A DNA stretch of 64,000 nt, from NCBI GenBank assembly GCA_022432975.1, contig CM039515.1, forward strand, positions 17,827,488-17,891,487. The letters are read 5' to 3'. Below, piece by piece: positions 45,961 through 57,903 of the stretch (positions are counted from its first letter, which is position 1; every line of letters starts with the position of its first letter). The notes beneath the pieces were generated by a model. That model had not been told where the DNA came from. It worked only from the letters and a program-made list of their open reading frames with translations, and did no database searches. Position numbers and translations under genes: made by a program. This DNA is from Begonia masoniana. Its lineage: Eukaryota; Streptophyta; Magnoliopsida; Cucurbitales; Begoniaceae.

Positions 45961-48150
45961 TGTAACACCCGGTTTATTAGAATTAAAATAATCTATTAAT
46001 CTTCTAAGTGTGAATTTTATAGAATGAAATTAGGGGTAAAATCAATTAGGTTAATGAGTAACTAAGTGAGGGCATAAGGGTAATTGTCAATTTTTGCAAA
46101 TGGATAACGTATTTAAGGAAAGAGTAAATGAGGTATAGCCGTCATACTCATTTCACTCTCGGTTTTCAGCTCAACCCAGCAGAGCTCTCTAGGCGATTTC
46201 CTCACCGATTCCTCCAACCCAGGTGAGTTTTGATTCGATTAATTGCTGATTTTAGTACCTAGGTAGCTTAAGGATCCCAACGTATGCATTTTGTTAATGT
46301 TACGAGTGAGAGATTCAGCTTGAGGATTAGAGCAGAATCGGGAATGTTAGATAAATAGAAATGCCCAACCCACTCCTTAGATTTCTGAATAGCTTAGATT
46401 GAGGTTTAACGTTCTGTTTATGAATATAGGTGAACAAACCCCCGAAGTAGCTCTTAACCGAGCATTTGCAAGGAATCCAGGTAAGTAAAGTATTGCTTGT
46501 GCCTTCGGGCCTACATCACAAAACAGTAGGTTTATGTATGCTTGAATATTTCTATTGTCCATGCATCATGTTTTTGTTAAAAGTTACGAAAATGAATTTC
46601 ATGTAAGGAATGGTAAGGTATGAACTGTATGCGACAGACAAACTATTAAGGGAATTCATCCGCCCCTTAATTGAGTATGAGGATGTAGACATTGGGAGAA
46701 TTGATCCCACTCCCAAGGGAACCATGGGATCAGATCAGCTGTTAAGGGAATTCATCCGCCCCTTAATTGAGTATGAGGATGTAGACATTGGGAGAATTGA
46801 TCCCACTCCCAAGGGAACCATGGGATCTGATCATGATATGAATGAATATGTATGCCACTGAGAGGAGAAAATAGAAACTGCATATTTAGGAGTTTAAGCT
46901 CAGCATTTTATTTCATTCATATACTGCTTTACTTACTTAGCATTAGGCTAATAGATGAGTTTTGTGATGTAGGTGAAGAAGTGTTAGCAGGTGTGTCTCC
47001 TGATCATGTTGAGGAATAGTGGACGTTGGAGGAGTGCATTCAGGCCTCGACATGGTAACTGATGGGGCGGTTTAGCATGTTGTTTACAGGTGTAGAGGTT
47101 TAGTGGATAATGATTTAAATTGAGTATATGGAGTTTTTAGTAAAGGAGATTACAGCTGCTTGACTTCGTTTTCGAGAATTTCTGATTTTTATGTTCTTAC
47201 TGATTTTGATCAATACAATGACTTGGAGTGTTATGAATGGATTTTTGGTAAAATGTTTTAAGTCTGTTAGATAGTCGAATCTTTCTCGGGTTATAGACAG
47301 GTTGTTTGGTCCATTGGTGGGAATTGAATAATTTTGTATCAGTGGATATGTGTAGAGGTTTATTGCGTTCTGTTGAAAGGAATTGTGTTGATGTCTATCG
47401 GAAGAGGGAAGTCTACCGGTAGATGTCTCATGTTTGTCTTCCGGCTGACGTCATCGGAAGAGTAAAGCATTTGTCTTCCGGCTGACGTCATCGGCAGAAG
47501 AAGTGTAATGGAAGTCGGGTGAGTATGTCTTCCGGCTGACGTCATCGGAAGAGTAAAGCATTTGTCTTCCGGCTGACGTCATCGGCAGAAGAAGTGTAAT
47601 GGAAGTCGGGTGAGTATGTCTTCCGGCTGACGTCATCGGAAGAGGAAAGCATTTGTCTTCCGGCTGACGTCATCGGCAGAAGAAGTGTAAGGGAAGTCGG
47701 GTGAGTATGTCTTCCGGCTGACGTCATCGGAAGAGGAAAGTAATTGTCTTCCGGCTGACGTCATCGGAAGAGGAAATAGGTATTTTGTCGTTTACTCATC
47801 GGAAGAGGAAATAGGTATTTTGTCGTTTACTCACCGGAAAACGAAATAGGTGATTTGTCGTTTTGTCACTGATGAAGTCTTCGGTTTTCTATTTCTGCTT
47901 CTTTCGTTGACCTTGTCGTCGGCAGATGACTTCAACACTTCCGTTAATCACCCCAACAGTATATTCTACAGTTCGTCTAACTTCATAGTTGTTTAAATGA
48001 TTTTCCGCTGCAAAGTTTTCAAATGTTTCGAATGTATAGAAAATGTCAAATTTTGACTGTCGAATGAAGTTTTAAAATTTATCCGAAAATTTCTTAGTCA
48101 TGGTCAAGTAATGAGTAGCGACCCGGGTTCAGATAATTCGGGGCGTTACA
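45961..48150 (+). repeat. 3' LTR of G3
   Basis: 2190 bp, identical to the 5' LTR except two substitutions seen by eye. Preceded by the polypurine tract TTTAAGGAGGGTAGAT. Confidence 0.96.
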
Positions 48151-48155
48151 AAATC

Positions 48156-48729
48156 TTTTCACCTTTATAGTCTCGTTACTAGTAATATGAGGGGCATAAC
48201 GAGATAGTTGCTCAAACTTGTGCAAATAATCTATCACACTCACTGTCTGTTTGAGATCCATGAATTCTTTTGCCTTCGCATCCATCATGGAGTCTGTAAA
48301 ATACTTCTTCTTTAATAACTCTTGAAATTTATCCCAGGTTATGGTGGTGACTTAATATATTGCCTTTACAGAATTCCACCAGTAACGTGCCTCCATCTGG
48401 AACATAGAAGATGGGTAATCTACTTTCTCTGCCTCAGAAATCTTGGCATGCTCAAAATTCTCCTTGATAGTCATGATCCAATTATCTGCGGTTGTCATAT
48501 CCGCCAAATTTCCATTAAAAATTGGAGGATCCAATTTTCAAAATCTGTTGAAGTTACTGTCAGCATGTCGAGGTTTATTAGAAATCTGAGCTCGCATATT
48601 AATTGCTTGGCTCACTGCAGTAGCTGCCTGGGCTGCTGTATTAGCTGCTTGTGACAACTGTTCCATCATCTCCATCATCCGATCGATTACAACATCCCGT
48701 TCATTTCTAATTTCTCTACGATTGGCCAT
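48156..48729 (-). pseudogene. G1 Gag N-terminal part (decayed)
   Basis: ATG 48729 starts MANRREIRNERDVVIDRMME, followed by an alanine/glutamine-rich helix. 48534-48352 adds FNGNLADMTTADNWIMTIKE and MEARYWWNSVKA, the gypsy Gag core. 48288-48156 adds FMDLKQTVSVIDYLHKFEQL. Stops divide the parts, and the G3 duplication cuts the frame at 48155. Confidence 0.75.
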
Positions 48730-48956
48730 AAGTCTACGCCATGGAAATTTATTTATTGTTATTTATCATTATTACATTTATCCTAATTTGGATAAGTACG
48801 TCACAAAATTTCATAAAAATGAATTTCTATTAGAATAATTAAATAAATAAATTATTAAGGAAATACGTACTTGCTGATCGACAATCTTCCAGATGCATTA
48901 TGAGCATACAGAGTAGTCTACAGAACCGTTTAAAAACCTAGTGCTCAGATACTAAC
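48730..48956 (-). other. G1 leader with degenerate primer site
   Basis: Short leader between the G1 5' LTR and gag. The minus strand beside the LTR reads TAGTATCTGAGC, a mutated form of the tRNA-iMet site TGGTATCAGAGC. Confidence 0.55.
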
Positions 48957-50583
48957 TGTAACGACCCCAAAATTTATTTTCATTTTTCCCAATTTGAAAC
49001 GCCAAAATTTTCTCCAAATCGATTTACAAATTAGGTTAAATCGGATCATTATAAAATCCTAATTTTCTTAGTTCAAAATCCTGAAAAATAGCAGAAATTA
49101 TTTATTAAGCAGAAGCTTGTAATTACTATCAATAAGTGTTTAGAAAATTACATACTAAACAAACATTAAATAAAATCTCACTTGTTGATTTCAAAACAAT
49201 ATCGTAGTTAATTGAAAGATCCAACAACTGATGAAATAAATTATTCAAACTGAAATCAAACTAAAATTAAATGCAAATAAATATAAAACATCCTTTTAAA
49301 ATGATATAAAATCATAACTTTAAATTTTTATTCAAAACCGACGACAACATCCTCTTCTGTATGCTCGCCGTCTCTGGTAAATTCTCGATCAACGTTATTT
49401 CTTCTTCAGATAAAAATTCACCTACATCACAAAGTTACAAACTATGAGACAACTCAGTAAGTGAGAATATGTCCAAGTGCAAAACATTTACTTTTACCGA
49501 ATCCTGCCTTAATTGTTGCGTGCTGGTTGGAACTCATTTTCCAACCTTCTTTTAAGACTTAGTAATCTAATTGTCGTTCAAGTTTTGTCATCTTTCACTT
49601 TTACTTTTACGTTCAAGCTCACCATCTCAATGTCGTTTAGGCTTTTGTTATTACGTATTTTTCGTCAATTCTATTATTTTCATACACATACAAATGTCCT
49701 ACCAATCTATCTTAATATAATTCTTTGTCATTGCCTAAACATGCAGGCTCAAATATCAACACGTGTGATAAAATAATTATAAGAAAATAACATAATCTCT
49801 TGTTATGTAGAGTCATAGCCAAAACGTTGAAAAAGTTGTATTTTTACTTACTTGGATTCAAAGCGATTAGGGTTTCAAGATTTTTTCAATATTCTAGTAT
49901 TCCAACAATATTCTGTTTACATAAAATCTTAATATCAATGCCTTCCTAATAAATCTAATTTCGACCGAGTTTGGGTAGAATTTTCTTACGTGTGCTCATA
50001 GGTCAAATTGGTTCGAGTTGGGTCAGTTTGTAGGATTTCTGGGACATTTTTCTACCTAAATAAAACATTTGATATTAATTCCTACTTCAATAAACCATCT
50101 CAAAAAGATTTAGGTAGAAATTCCTTACCAGTTAAATCTTAGATTGGTTCGGTATAAATCGAGACAAAATTTGGGTCGGGTCCTGTTTGGTTCTACTGGA
50201 CTGGTTTGGTTCAGCTGGATTGAAGTGAACCGGTTCGGTTTTGGTTCGTTGATCGGTTCAGTTTTAAAAAAAGAAAACCCAAATTCTTCTTCTTTGCGAT
50301 TTATGCCGAGAGAGAGAGAGAGTATCAGAAAGAGATGATAAGAGCGAGAGGGATGAAGATAGAGTGAGGAGGTAGAAAAATCTTACGCCGATGGTGGTCG
50401 TTCTTCGCACCAGAGAAGGTTCACCGAGGAGCTCACCTTCGGTGTTGCTGCCTCCTCGGAGCTCGACTTCGTCTGGAGGCTGAAAAGAAGTAAGTTATTC
50501 TTTGCTTGAAGAACTCGAGAGTGAGAGAGCTGGGTGAGGGTTTCCTCTTCCACCAATCCTCTCAATTTATAGGAGAGGTTCAC
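48957..50583 (-). repeat. 5' LTR of G1, inner part
   Basis: Aligns with 19303-20948 of the 3' LTR at roughly 90% by eye. It ends at the hAT-2 target duplication AGGTTCAC (50576-50583). In G1 orientation the TATA box CCTATAAATTGAG (50561-50573) lies about ten bases from the hAT-2 insertion point. Confidence 0.85.
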
Positions 50584-53500
50584 TATGGGTGATCGTGGTC
50601 CGGTTTGGTCCGATTTTTGAAAAAATTAGGACCGGACCACTAAATTTGGTTTTTAATTTTTTGCACCAATAAACATAAAATTTTTTCCAGAGCCAAACCA
50701 GAATTCTGGTCTCGATTCTGGTCCTCTTTTTTTTTTTTTTTTGGTTGCACTATAAATACTAATTTAATAGAAGACAAAACAGACCTGATATTGAAAATCA
50801 TACTTTTGTATCATATTTCGATCACTGTGCATATCGAAAAAATTTGTGCAAATATTGCATAGCAAACCCCAAAGAAATGAAATACACCACGAGTTTAACA
50901 ACAATATTAGAACTTATAATTTATCCTAAACTAATCATGAATTCAGAAATTTACAAATTTATAATCCTCACTTCTCTTACTATTTCCCTCTCGACGATAC
51001 TGTCCTTTGAAATCGATCTTGCACTAAATGTCGAAATATGAGAAAATTAGATGTTCTCACTATTCACCAATTTTAATTGGTTCGCTACATTCACCTGCTG
51101 ATGTAATATCTGCAAAATATAAGTTACAAAGTAAGTATATAATACATAATAATTACTAAAAAGAATAGAGAAAAATTTAAAACACGCATTTTTGAAAATC
51201 ATCCACCCCATCATTGAAGTGTTCTAAATCATGTATTTCCCCACGAAACCAGTTTTGACTGCAAATAATTGCCTTTACCGTCTTTGGTGATAAAGAACTA
51301 CGAAAAGAATCTAGTACACGTCCATCACTACTGAAAGCTGACTCTGAAGGAACTGTGGAAATAGGAATAACCAATACATCTTTTGCAATTTTACTTAATA
51401 TTGGATATTTCAATGAATTCAATTTTCACCATGCCAAAATATCTTGATTGTCCAAAAAAATTTCCAATTCTTCAGATAAATATTGATCAACTTTCGTCCT
51501 CTTGCTTGAATCATCTCGCTCACTAAGACAGTTGCAAAATTCCTAAAATAGCTTATTGTGGTTAAAACTAGTACTTTGTCTTGTGGATGAAGACGTCGTA
51601 ACACTAGTTCTACAATAATTCTTTGACATTTCAAATCTCAAATCCGCTTTGTATTGAAGATATAATCTGTTAATCACTGTCTGTATGTGACTCACCAAAT
51701 CGGTTGCTTTATTATTGTCAACCAACGTTGTAAGACAAAGTTTGAAATACTCTAACTTACATCTCAGATCTAAGACAACTACAACGTACATCAAGAAATT
51801 AATATTCTCACAATTTTTTCAGTACTTGTCAAATTTTCCTTGCATTCCAATAGTCATTTTCCTCAATGATGGATTGTTACACTCAGCATACTCCAGGATA
51901 ACCATTTTCAAATTGCATACTTTGGTAAAATAAATATTTGATGTGACATGTGAAGAGGCTGAAACAATCATATTCATATCATAAAAAATTTTTAAAAACC
52001 TAACAAGTTCTCTAATATTTGTCCAATCTGTTGTAGTGTGAGGTGTGTCCCCACTAAAATTAGCAAGGTAATTACTATCGATTACCATTAACTTGTCAAA
52101 AGCTTTTTCAAACTTTTCAGTGCTAGCTAACATCAAATACGCAGAATTCATATTGTAGACACATCAAGAGAAACACCACTTTTGCATGCAATCTTAACGT
52201 TATCAGCACAATTCTTAAAATTTTATAACATTGCAGGTGAAGATCGAACATACTTAATAGCTCTACGCACTCTAGCAATAGACTCTTGATAATCTTTCAA
52301 TCCATCACATACTATCAAGTTCAATATGTGTGCAAAACATTGCATATGCATGTATTCTCCATTGAAAATCAAACCATTCCAATTTCAAACACTTTTGATC
52401 AAATATGAAATTGCAACATCATTCGAAGAAGCATTGTCAACTGTGACAATAAACACATTTTCAATTCCCCATTCACACAAACATCTTTCTAATTCTCTAC
52501 CAATTGTCTCACCTTTATGACTCGAAATCAAACACAAATTAAAAATCTTCTTATGCATAATCCAATCACTATCAATGTAATGACCAGTTAAAACCATATA
52601 ATTTAAATTCTGAATAGAAGTCCATGTATTTGTAGTCAAGCATAATCGTTGTGATGTTCTTCTAAAGTACTATTTCAATTTCATTTTTTCTTTTCTATAA
52701 AGACTCAAAATATCACGAGCAACAGTAAATCTAGAAAGTATAGAAAACTTCGGTTGCAGATATTAAGAATATTCTCTAAAACTCTCTCTTTCAACAAACT
52801 CCAAAGACAATTCCTCCTTAATTACCATCTTCGCAAGTAGTTATTGACAAGTAGCAACACTAAAACATGAAAGTTGTTGTCTCTTATTGTTCATATTTTG
52901 AAAGCTCAAAATCTTTTGTTTCACATCTACATTTGTCAATAATTTTGCACAAATACAGATGTGTTTTTTCAAGCTTGATGTCCTATTTTTCAGTGTATTA
53001 CATGCATATATTTTTCCACAGTAATTACATTTAGCTCTAACATTTTTATCCTCACCATCGTTAACAGTATTAAAATAATTCTAAACTTCAAATTTCTTTG
53101 TCCTTTCCCTTCGAACACTAACAGTAGAACTAGTCATAGGAGTAATCGGTACATTTTGATTTTCATTTGTACTTTCTGTTTCCATCCTATAAAATACAAC
53201 AATTTATCAAACCAAGTAGCCGAATCGAACAATCTAACAAACATCTAATAATCCCAACCAACTAGAACAATGAACACAGCAAACAAACACAACAAACATC
53301 TTTATAACACATCAAACATCTTTGCTGATCTGTTTTGGTTTTTTAATCTAAAAACTAAAATTAAACAAACAAACATGAAGAACGAAACAGAATCACAGAT
53401 AACACTACACAACTTTAAAATTTGTTCAACTAAAATTAAACAAACAGTCACAGATATCACTGCACAACAGCAAAAACAAACACCTGTGGTTTGTATTGTC

Positions 53501-54034
53501 TCGGTGAAGCCGAAAGAGTGCCCCAAATGCCAAAACAGAATTACCCTTAATTAAACGTATAATATGAAGAACGAAACAAAACAATATAAAATTGAGAGCA
53601 GAAAAACACCTATGGTTTGAATCATCTGATGATTCTCAGATGAAGTGCAACTTGCGAACAGCGAGCCAGCGGGAGAGACTCGAGAGACGACGAGACACAA
53701 CAACACACGATGAGAGTGACTGGCGCGAGAGACACGGCGAGGCAACTACCGACTGGCATGAGCAAAGATCAACAAAGAAACAGGGAAGGAAGAAGCTGTC
53801 GAGTGTCGAGCAAAGAGTTCGACGTTTTACAGTTTTAGGGCAACAAATTAATCTACCGATCTGGGCCGGTTCTTTGTATTTTTTGTCATCAAACCTGAGA
53901 ACCGAACTGACAACTTCGGTTCTCTAAAAAAAAACCAAAATCTATTATTTTTTTGTGCAGAACCGACCAGAATCAGACCAAAAGGCTCGATTCTGGTCCG
54001 GCTCTCGATTCTGGTTGGTTCTTGCTCACCCCTA
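50584..54034 (-). mobile_element. hAT-2: hAT-superfamily DNA transposon inside the G1 5' LTR
   Basis: 3451 bp. The perfect 8-bp duplication AGGTTCAC lies at 50576-50583 and 54035-54042. The ends are TATGGGTGATCGTGG and, on the other strand, TAGGGGTGAGCAAGAACC, an imperfect terminal inverted repeat. A transposase remnant is encoded on the minus strand. It is homologous to hAT-1, with a better preserved duplication, so it is probably younger. Confidence 0.92.
51177..53185 (-). pseudogene. hAT transposase of hAT-2 (broken)
   Basis: From ATG 53185: a BED zinc finger region (RAKCNYCGKIYACNTLKN near 53030). Next is the catalytic middle, with EDVFIVTVDNASSNDVA-type sequence at 52450 (read ENVFIVTVDNASSNDVAISY) and FLKIFYDMNMIVSASSHVTS at 51990. 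LDLRCKLEYFKLC follows near 51770. The C-terminal hATC motif is IPISTVPSESAFSSDGRVLD (51300-51370), ending at 51177. Stops and frameshifts separate the pieces, so transposition would need a partner enzyme. The dimerisation motif itself is well kept. Confidence 0.85.
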
Positions 54035-54174
54035 AGGTTCACCCTCGCTCCTCCAATTTTTTTCCTATAGGAGGGTGACCAATCTTTCCATAAGATGGGT
54101 ATGAATCTGCCCTTTCTCAATGGGTAGGTTCACAAACGAAAAAGGAAGGAATCAATGTCCTTATTGTAGGATCG
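54035..54174 (-). repeat. 5' LTR of G1, outer part
   Basis: Continues the G1 LTR after hAT-2, matching about 20940-21090 of the 3' LTR (TATAGGAGGGTGAnCAATCTTTnCATAAGA). It stops at the copia-3 insertion; the remaining end lies beyond the window. Confidence 0.8.
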
Positions 54175-55249
54175 TAATTGTCTAAGAAAAGGGGGGGGAT
54201 GAATTGGACCTTCTTAATTAATTAAGTTTAACTCTCTTATGATGTCTAATTTACTTAAATTATAGTAGAAGAGCAAGCAAGTTAAAGTAAGGGAGAGAAA
54301 GAAATTGATACTGAAGTTTTTAACGTGGTTCGGACAATCCTGCCTACTTCCACGCTCCAAGGCTCCCCTTGAAGATTCTTTCATTCTCCTCACAAGAAAT
54401 CTAGATCGAACTTCATGGGCATCGATCTACTACCTTTTACAATTCTGGATTGCTCTTCACAGGCGTCAACTTAGTGCCTTTACACTTTTACAATTTTTGA
54501 AAGTGTTCGCTCAAGATCTACAACTTTTCTAATGTGAAAGTCTCAAGTTTAGATCTAAGGAGGGTTGCAGAGAATAGAAAGATGTGTTAAGCTTCTCGGC
54601 TTTGAGAGGATTCTCAGATCTGGCTTGATGTTCGTGTGATGGTTAGATGGTCAAAAAAGTGTTCTCTCAAGCTTCTATTCTTCTATATATAGGGCTTCTT
54701 CATCTCTGATTCATTTCTAGACAACCCTTGTTTTCGTACAAAAATGTTACTGTTGTGTAGAAATATAGCCGTTGGCGTCTGCTTTGCTCAACATTTAATT
54801 CGGCGGTCTTTAATAGTCTGGTCGTTAAGACTCCGGACGTTCCCCCTTTGGACGAATGGGTTTGGACGAATTTGTTTGGTCTGATGTTGGACGATTGCTC
54901 GTCGGACTAATGCTTTGCATGAATTCGTTGTTCTGTCTTTGAACACTTTGGTTGTACATTTTGGACACTTGCTCGTTGGATGAATACTTTGGACGATTAT
55001 TTGTCGGACGAGTAACTTTGGACGAATAAGCTGTTTTCCATTTGGACGAATTTGTTTGTCTTTCCATGTGGACGAATGACTTCGGACTAATAACACTTAA
55101 CCAAAAATGTCAGAAACGTAATACCCTTTTCAAAGGGCATTTTCAGATAAATGCAATAAATACAGTAATCCAATTATTTAGTTTATATATTTCATATTAA
55201 TCACAATCATCAAAAACATAGTTAGACTTAAATACTATTTAAGTCAACA
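54175..55249 (-). repeat. 3' LTR of copia-3
   Basis: 1075 bp, same family as the copia-2 LTR (3143-4483). The flanks agree, but the central array here is built from TTTGGACGAAT units (54830-55080) instead of AGCGGTAGAAGT units. Confidence 0.85.
54830..55080 (+). repeat. TTTGGACGAAT array in the copia-3 LTR
   Basis: About ten imperfect copies of TTGGACGAAT or TCGGACTAAT. Overlapping open frames on the minus strand follow from this repeat. Confidence 0.75.
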
Positions 55250-55275
55250 ATCTCCCCCTTTTTGATGATGACAAA
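55250..55275 (-). promoter_or_regulatory. polypurine tract of copia-3
   Basis: Minus strand has AAAAAGGGGGAGAT directly before the LTR start TGTTGACT, preceded by TTTGTCATCATC. It would prime plus-strand DNA synthesis. Confidence 0.85.
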
Positions 55276-55506
55276 TATATGATCTGTTTCAACATACTAA
55301 TCTACATTTCAGCTTAAACTTACATACTCCCCCATACTCTATGCAGTATTCCTTATCAATAAGTCTTAATTATGCATTCAGTAACTTTTATATCCTTCTC
55401 CCCCTTTGACATTATCAAAAAATAAACATTTATAGGAGGAATGTCATTCAGCACATCATGTTATAGACGACATGATAAAATATTCACAGTGTTAAAAAAA
55501 ATATCC

Positions 55507-57579
55507 CTAGATCTCAAGAGAGGAGGGATTTGCCCAGTGCATGAGATCCCACAGTTGATCAAGGAAATCATCCTTATCAGGAGGGGATTCTGCCTGATGA
55601 TTAATTTCCTCAATAGAACCAACTTCAACCTCAGTAGAAGTGACAGCTTCAGGAGGGGGATTTGAAGAAGTAGAAGTATTTAGCACGATTGGAGAAACAT
55701 CAAGAGTAGCCAGAGGTTCTTCCTGACAAACCCTTGCAGTGCCAAGAACTGACTTATAGATTTGAGAAGCAATGGGAGCAATTGAAGGAACAACATCTGC
55801 CGTTCAAGGGATGAATGCATCCACACTTCCTTGTGGATCAATAGTAACCGGATGAACGTCTGGAGCAACAATCTCAGCAGGCAAAGGGTCACTCTCACCT
55901 TCAGGTTCAACTGCTCATTCTTCTTCAGCAGAATCATTGGCAGCCCATTGAACTCTAATCACTTCCAGGTGATCATGAACCTTGACCATCGCATGTTGAG
56001 TTAGAGTCTCCAAATAGCCATTACTGAATCTAATGGAGTTTTGGATATCGTCAGCCGAGATACTTAGGTTTTCCTCCAATAAATCAATACGGGGGAAAAG
56101 ACCTTGAACTGATGCTTCAAGGGAAGCAACTCTAGAGACTACTGCATCATGAGATGAGCTGACGTGGGGAACGATGCTTGAGACATTCTGATTTCTCTCC
56201 AATTGATCAATTCTAGAGTAGAAACCAAGAATGGATGCCTCAATCAGATCAAGATGATTTGTGATAGTGTCCTGAAAAATACTTTGATAAGAGCCAATGC
56301 TAGCTATATTCGCCATAAGATCATCGAATTGATCTTCTGAGATGAGAGCTCTCCTTTGAGGAATTCTTTGTGGAGGAGCATGGATTTGAAGAATTGCAGG
56401 TTCTTGAGCTTGGGGTGGTTGAGGTTGTGGGGGAATATCAGCTTGGATTTGAGGAAGTTCATGATCACTCAAAGGCTCTTGAGTGTGGATTTGAACATGA
56501 CTGACCTCTTCAGGAGATAAAGACAAAGGAGCTTGAGGAAGGTGAACTTGAGGTGGCAGAGGATCAAGGACAGGAAGAAGAGTGTCATCTTGATCACTTT
56601 CTTCCTCTTCTTCTTCGTCAATGATCAAGCGCCTTGGGGCTGCGCGTGATGAATTGTCAAGAGAAACACCTCCTTGACCAACTTTTTCAATCAGCATACC
56701 TTGAGCATTTCTAGCTATTCCCATCCTCGACAAGGTGGAGGATGAGAAGAAGTCTGATTTCTTCAGGACTAATAGCTTGTCAGAATCCGGTAATCTGACA
56801 CCAAACTTTTAAAAAATCTTCATGAGCAGAAGATTGTATGACAGAGACTTGGATACATTGCAGATAACTTGAAGCATCCGATTTAAAACAATGTAGCCAA
56901 TATGAAATGGTTCACCTTTGAATAGCTGACCGAGAAGGAATAGATCCATTCCACTAATATGGTCTCTATGACCATCTACTGGCAAGATGTTGAAGTGGAT
57001 CATCTGGTGGAAGACTTTACCCTTAAAGTTCAAATCCTTACTCTTCAACTTCAGGGGAGAGTTGTTAGGATCCTTGGCAATCAATTTTACTAACTCCTTG
57101 CCTGCTGGCTTCTCAAGAAATGACGGATTCTTTGCTGCCCCAAAGAATCTCCGTGATCCATTCAGAAATTCACAGTGGAGGATTTCATGTATCAATTCCT
57201 GAGTCAGTTCCATATATCTTCCATAGACATAACTCCTAAGTACGAGAAGTCGTGTAGAATGTTCCAGATTTTCATAAAACATCATAATCGGAGTTTCACA
57301 ATAATGAGACTCTAAATCAAACAGCCCCATTAACCCCATCTTATGTAATGGTTCTTCTTAGTTCAAACCAGACAAGTCTCTAAAAACTACTCCTCTAGAT
57401 CGAATAAGAGTTTTGGTTTCAAAACCTTCATAGTACCTATTAAAAGCAGCCTGATTGATGAACTCGTGATTTGGCCATCGAAGAAGCGGAGGAATTACAA
57501 CAGACTGTGCATCCGCTGGATGGGAAGTCTTTTGCTTTTTCCTCGAGAAGACTTGGTCTGTGCTAAAGGAAGATGCCAT
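55507..57579 (-). pseudogene. envelope-like ORF of copia-3 (interrupted by stops)
   Basis: A single frame of about 690 codons from ATG 57579 to the TAG at 55507, without frameshift but with in-frame stops at about 57358, 56809, 55915 and 55800. Role unknown; in Sireviruses the ORF between pol and the 3' LTR is called envelope-like. N-terminal part: a basic segment (SRKKQKTSHPA), then the domain shared with copies A and B (FYENLEHSTRLLVLRSYVYG; HFNILPVDGHRDHISGMDLF). C-terminal part: Pro/Gln-rich and acidic, then heptad-like stretches (YSRIDQLERNQNVSS, LFPRIDLLEENLSIS) that suggest coiled coils. No signal peptide or convincing membrane span is visible, so 'envelope' is only a label. Confidence 0.75.
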
Positions 57580-57771
57580 TGATAATGATATAGGTTTCTG
57601 GACAGAGACGGAGTTTGGAGAGGTTTTTAATCAGTGCCGAAGATCAGAGAATTCCTAGAGATGAAAGTAGGAATCACTGGACGAGCGAAAGAAATCGAGA
57701 GGTTTTAGAAGGGTTTTCGAAAGTTAGGGTTTCTGTAACATTTCGAAAGATTTTATCGTCAATTTAGACAA

Positions 57772-57863
57772 CATCCATTGTGAATGTCCATTGTGAACGT
57801 CCATTGTGACAGCGTCCATTGTCAACGTCCATTGTGTCAACGTCCATTGTGACAACGTCCATT
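57772..57863. repeat. GTCCATTGTGACAAC tandem repeat
   Basis: Seven imperfect copies of ACGTCCATTGTGAC of 12-16 bases, between the pol stop and the envelope-like ORF of copia-3. Confidence 0.85.
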
Positions 57864-57903
57864 CATTTCAGAGAGAAGTAAATCTTGGAGATCGTCCATT
57901 TCT

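Larger units (their letters stand above)
39096..48150 (+). mobile_element. G3: young, structurally intact Ty3/gypsy chromovirus (Tekay/Del-like)
   Basis: 9055 bp: 5' LTR 39096-41285, primer site 41289-41300, single gag-pol frame 41441-45925, polypurine tract about 45945-45960, 3' LTR 45961-48150. It has a perfect target duplication AAATC (39091-39095, 48151-48155). Both LTRs are 2190 bp and I see only two differences (39978/46843 and 40991/47856). It inserted in the gag gene of G1. Every part required for an autonomous element appears present. Confidence 0.96.

Noticed and set aside
53592..53927. 111-codon Arg/Glu-rich frame
   Set aside because: It lies in the non-coding outer part of hAT-2, upstream of its transposase on the other strand. 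Low complexity, no homologue recognised.
54788..55096. 102-codon basic frame on the minus strand
   Set aside because: It follows from the TTTGGACGAAT array in the copia-3 LTR.
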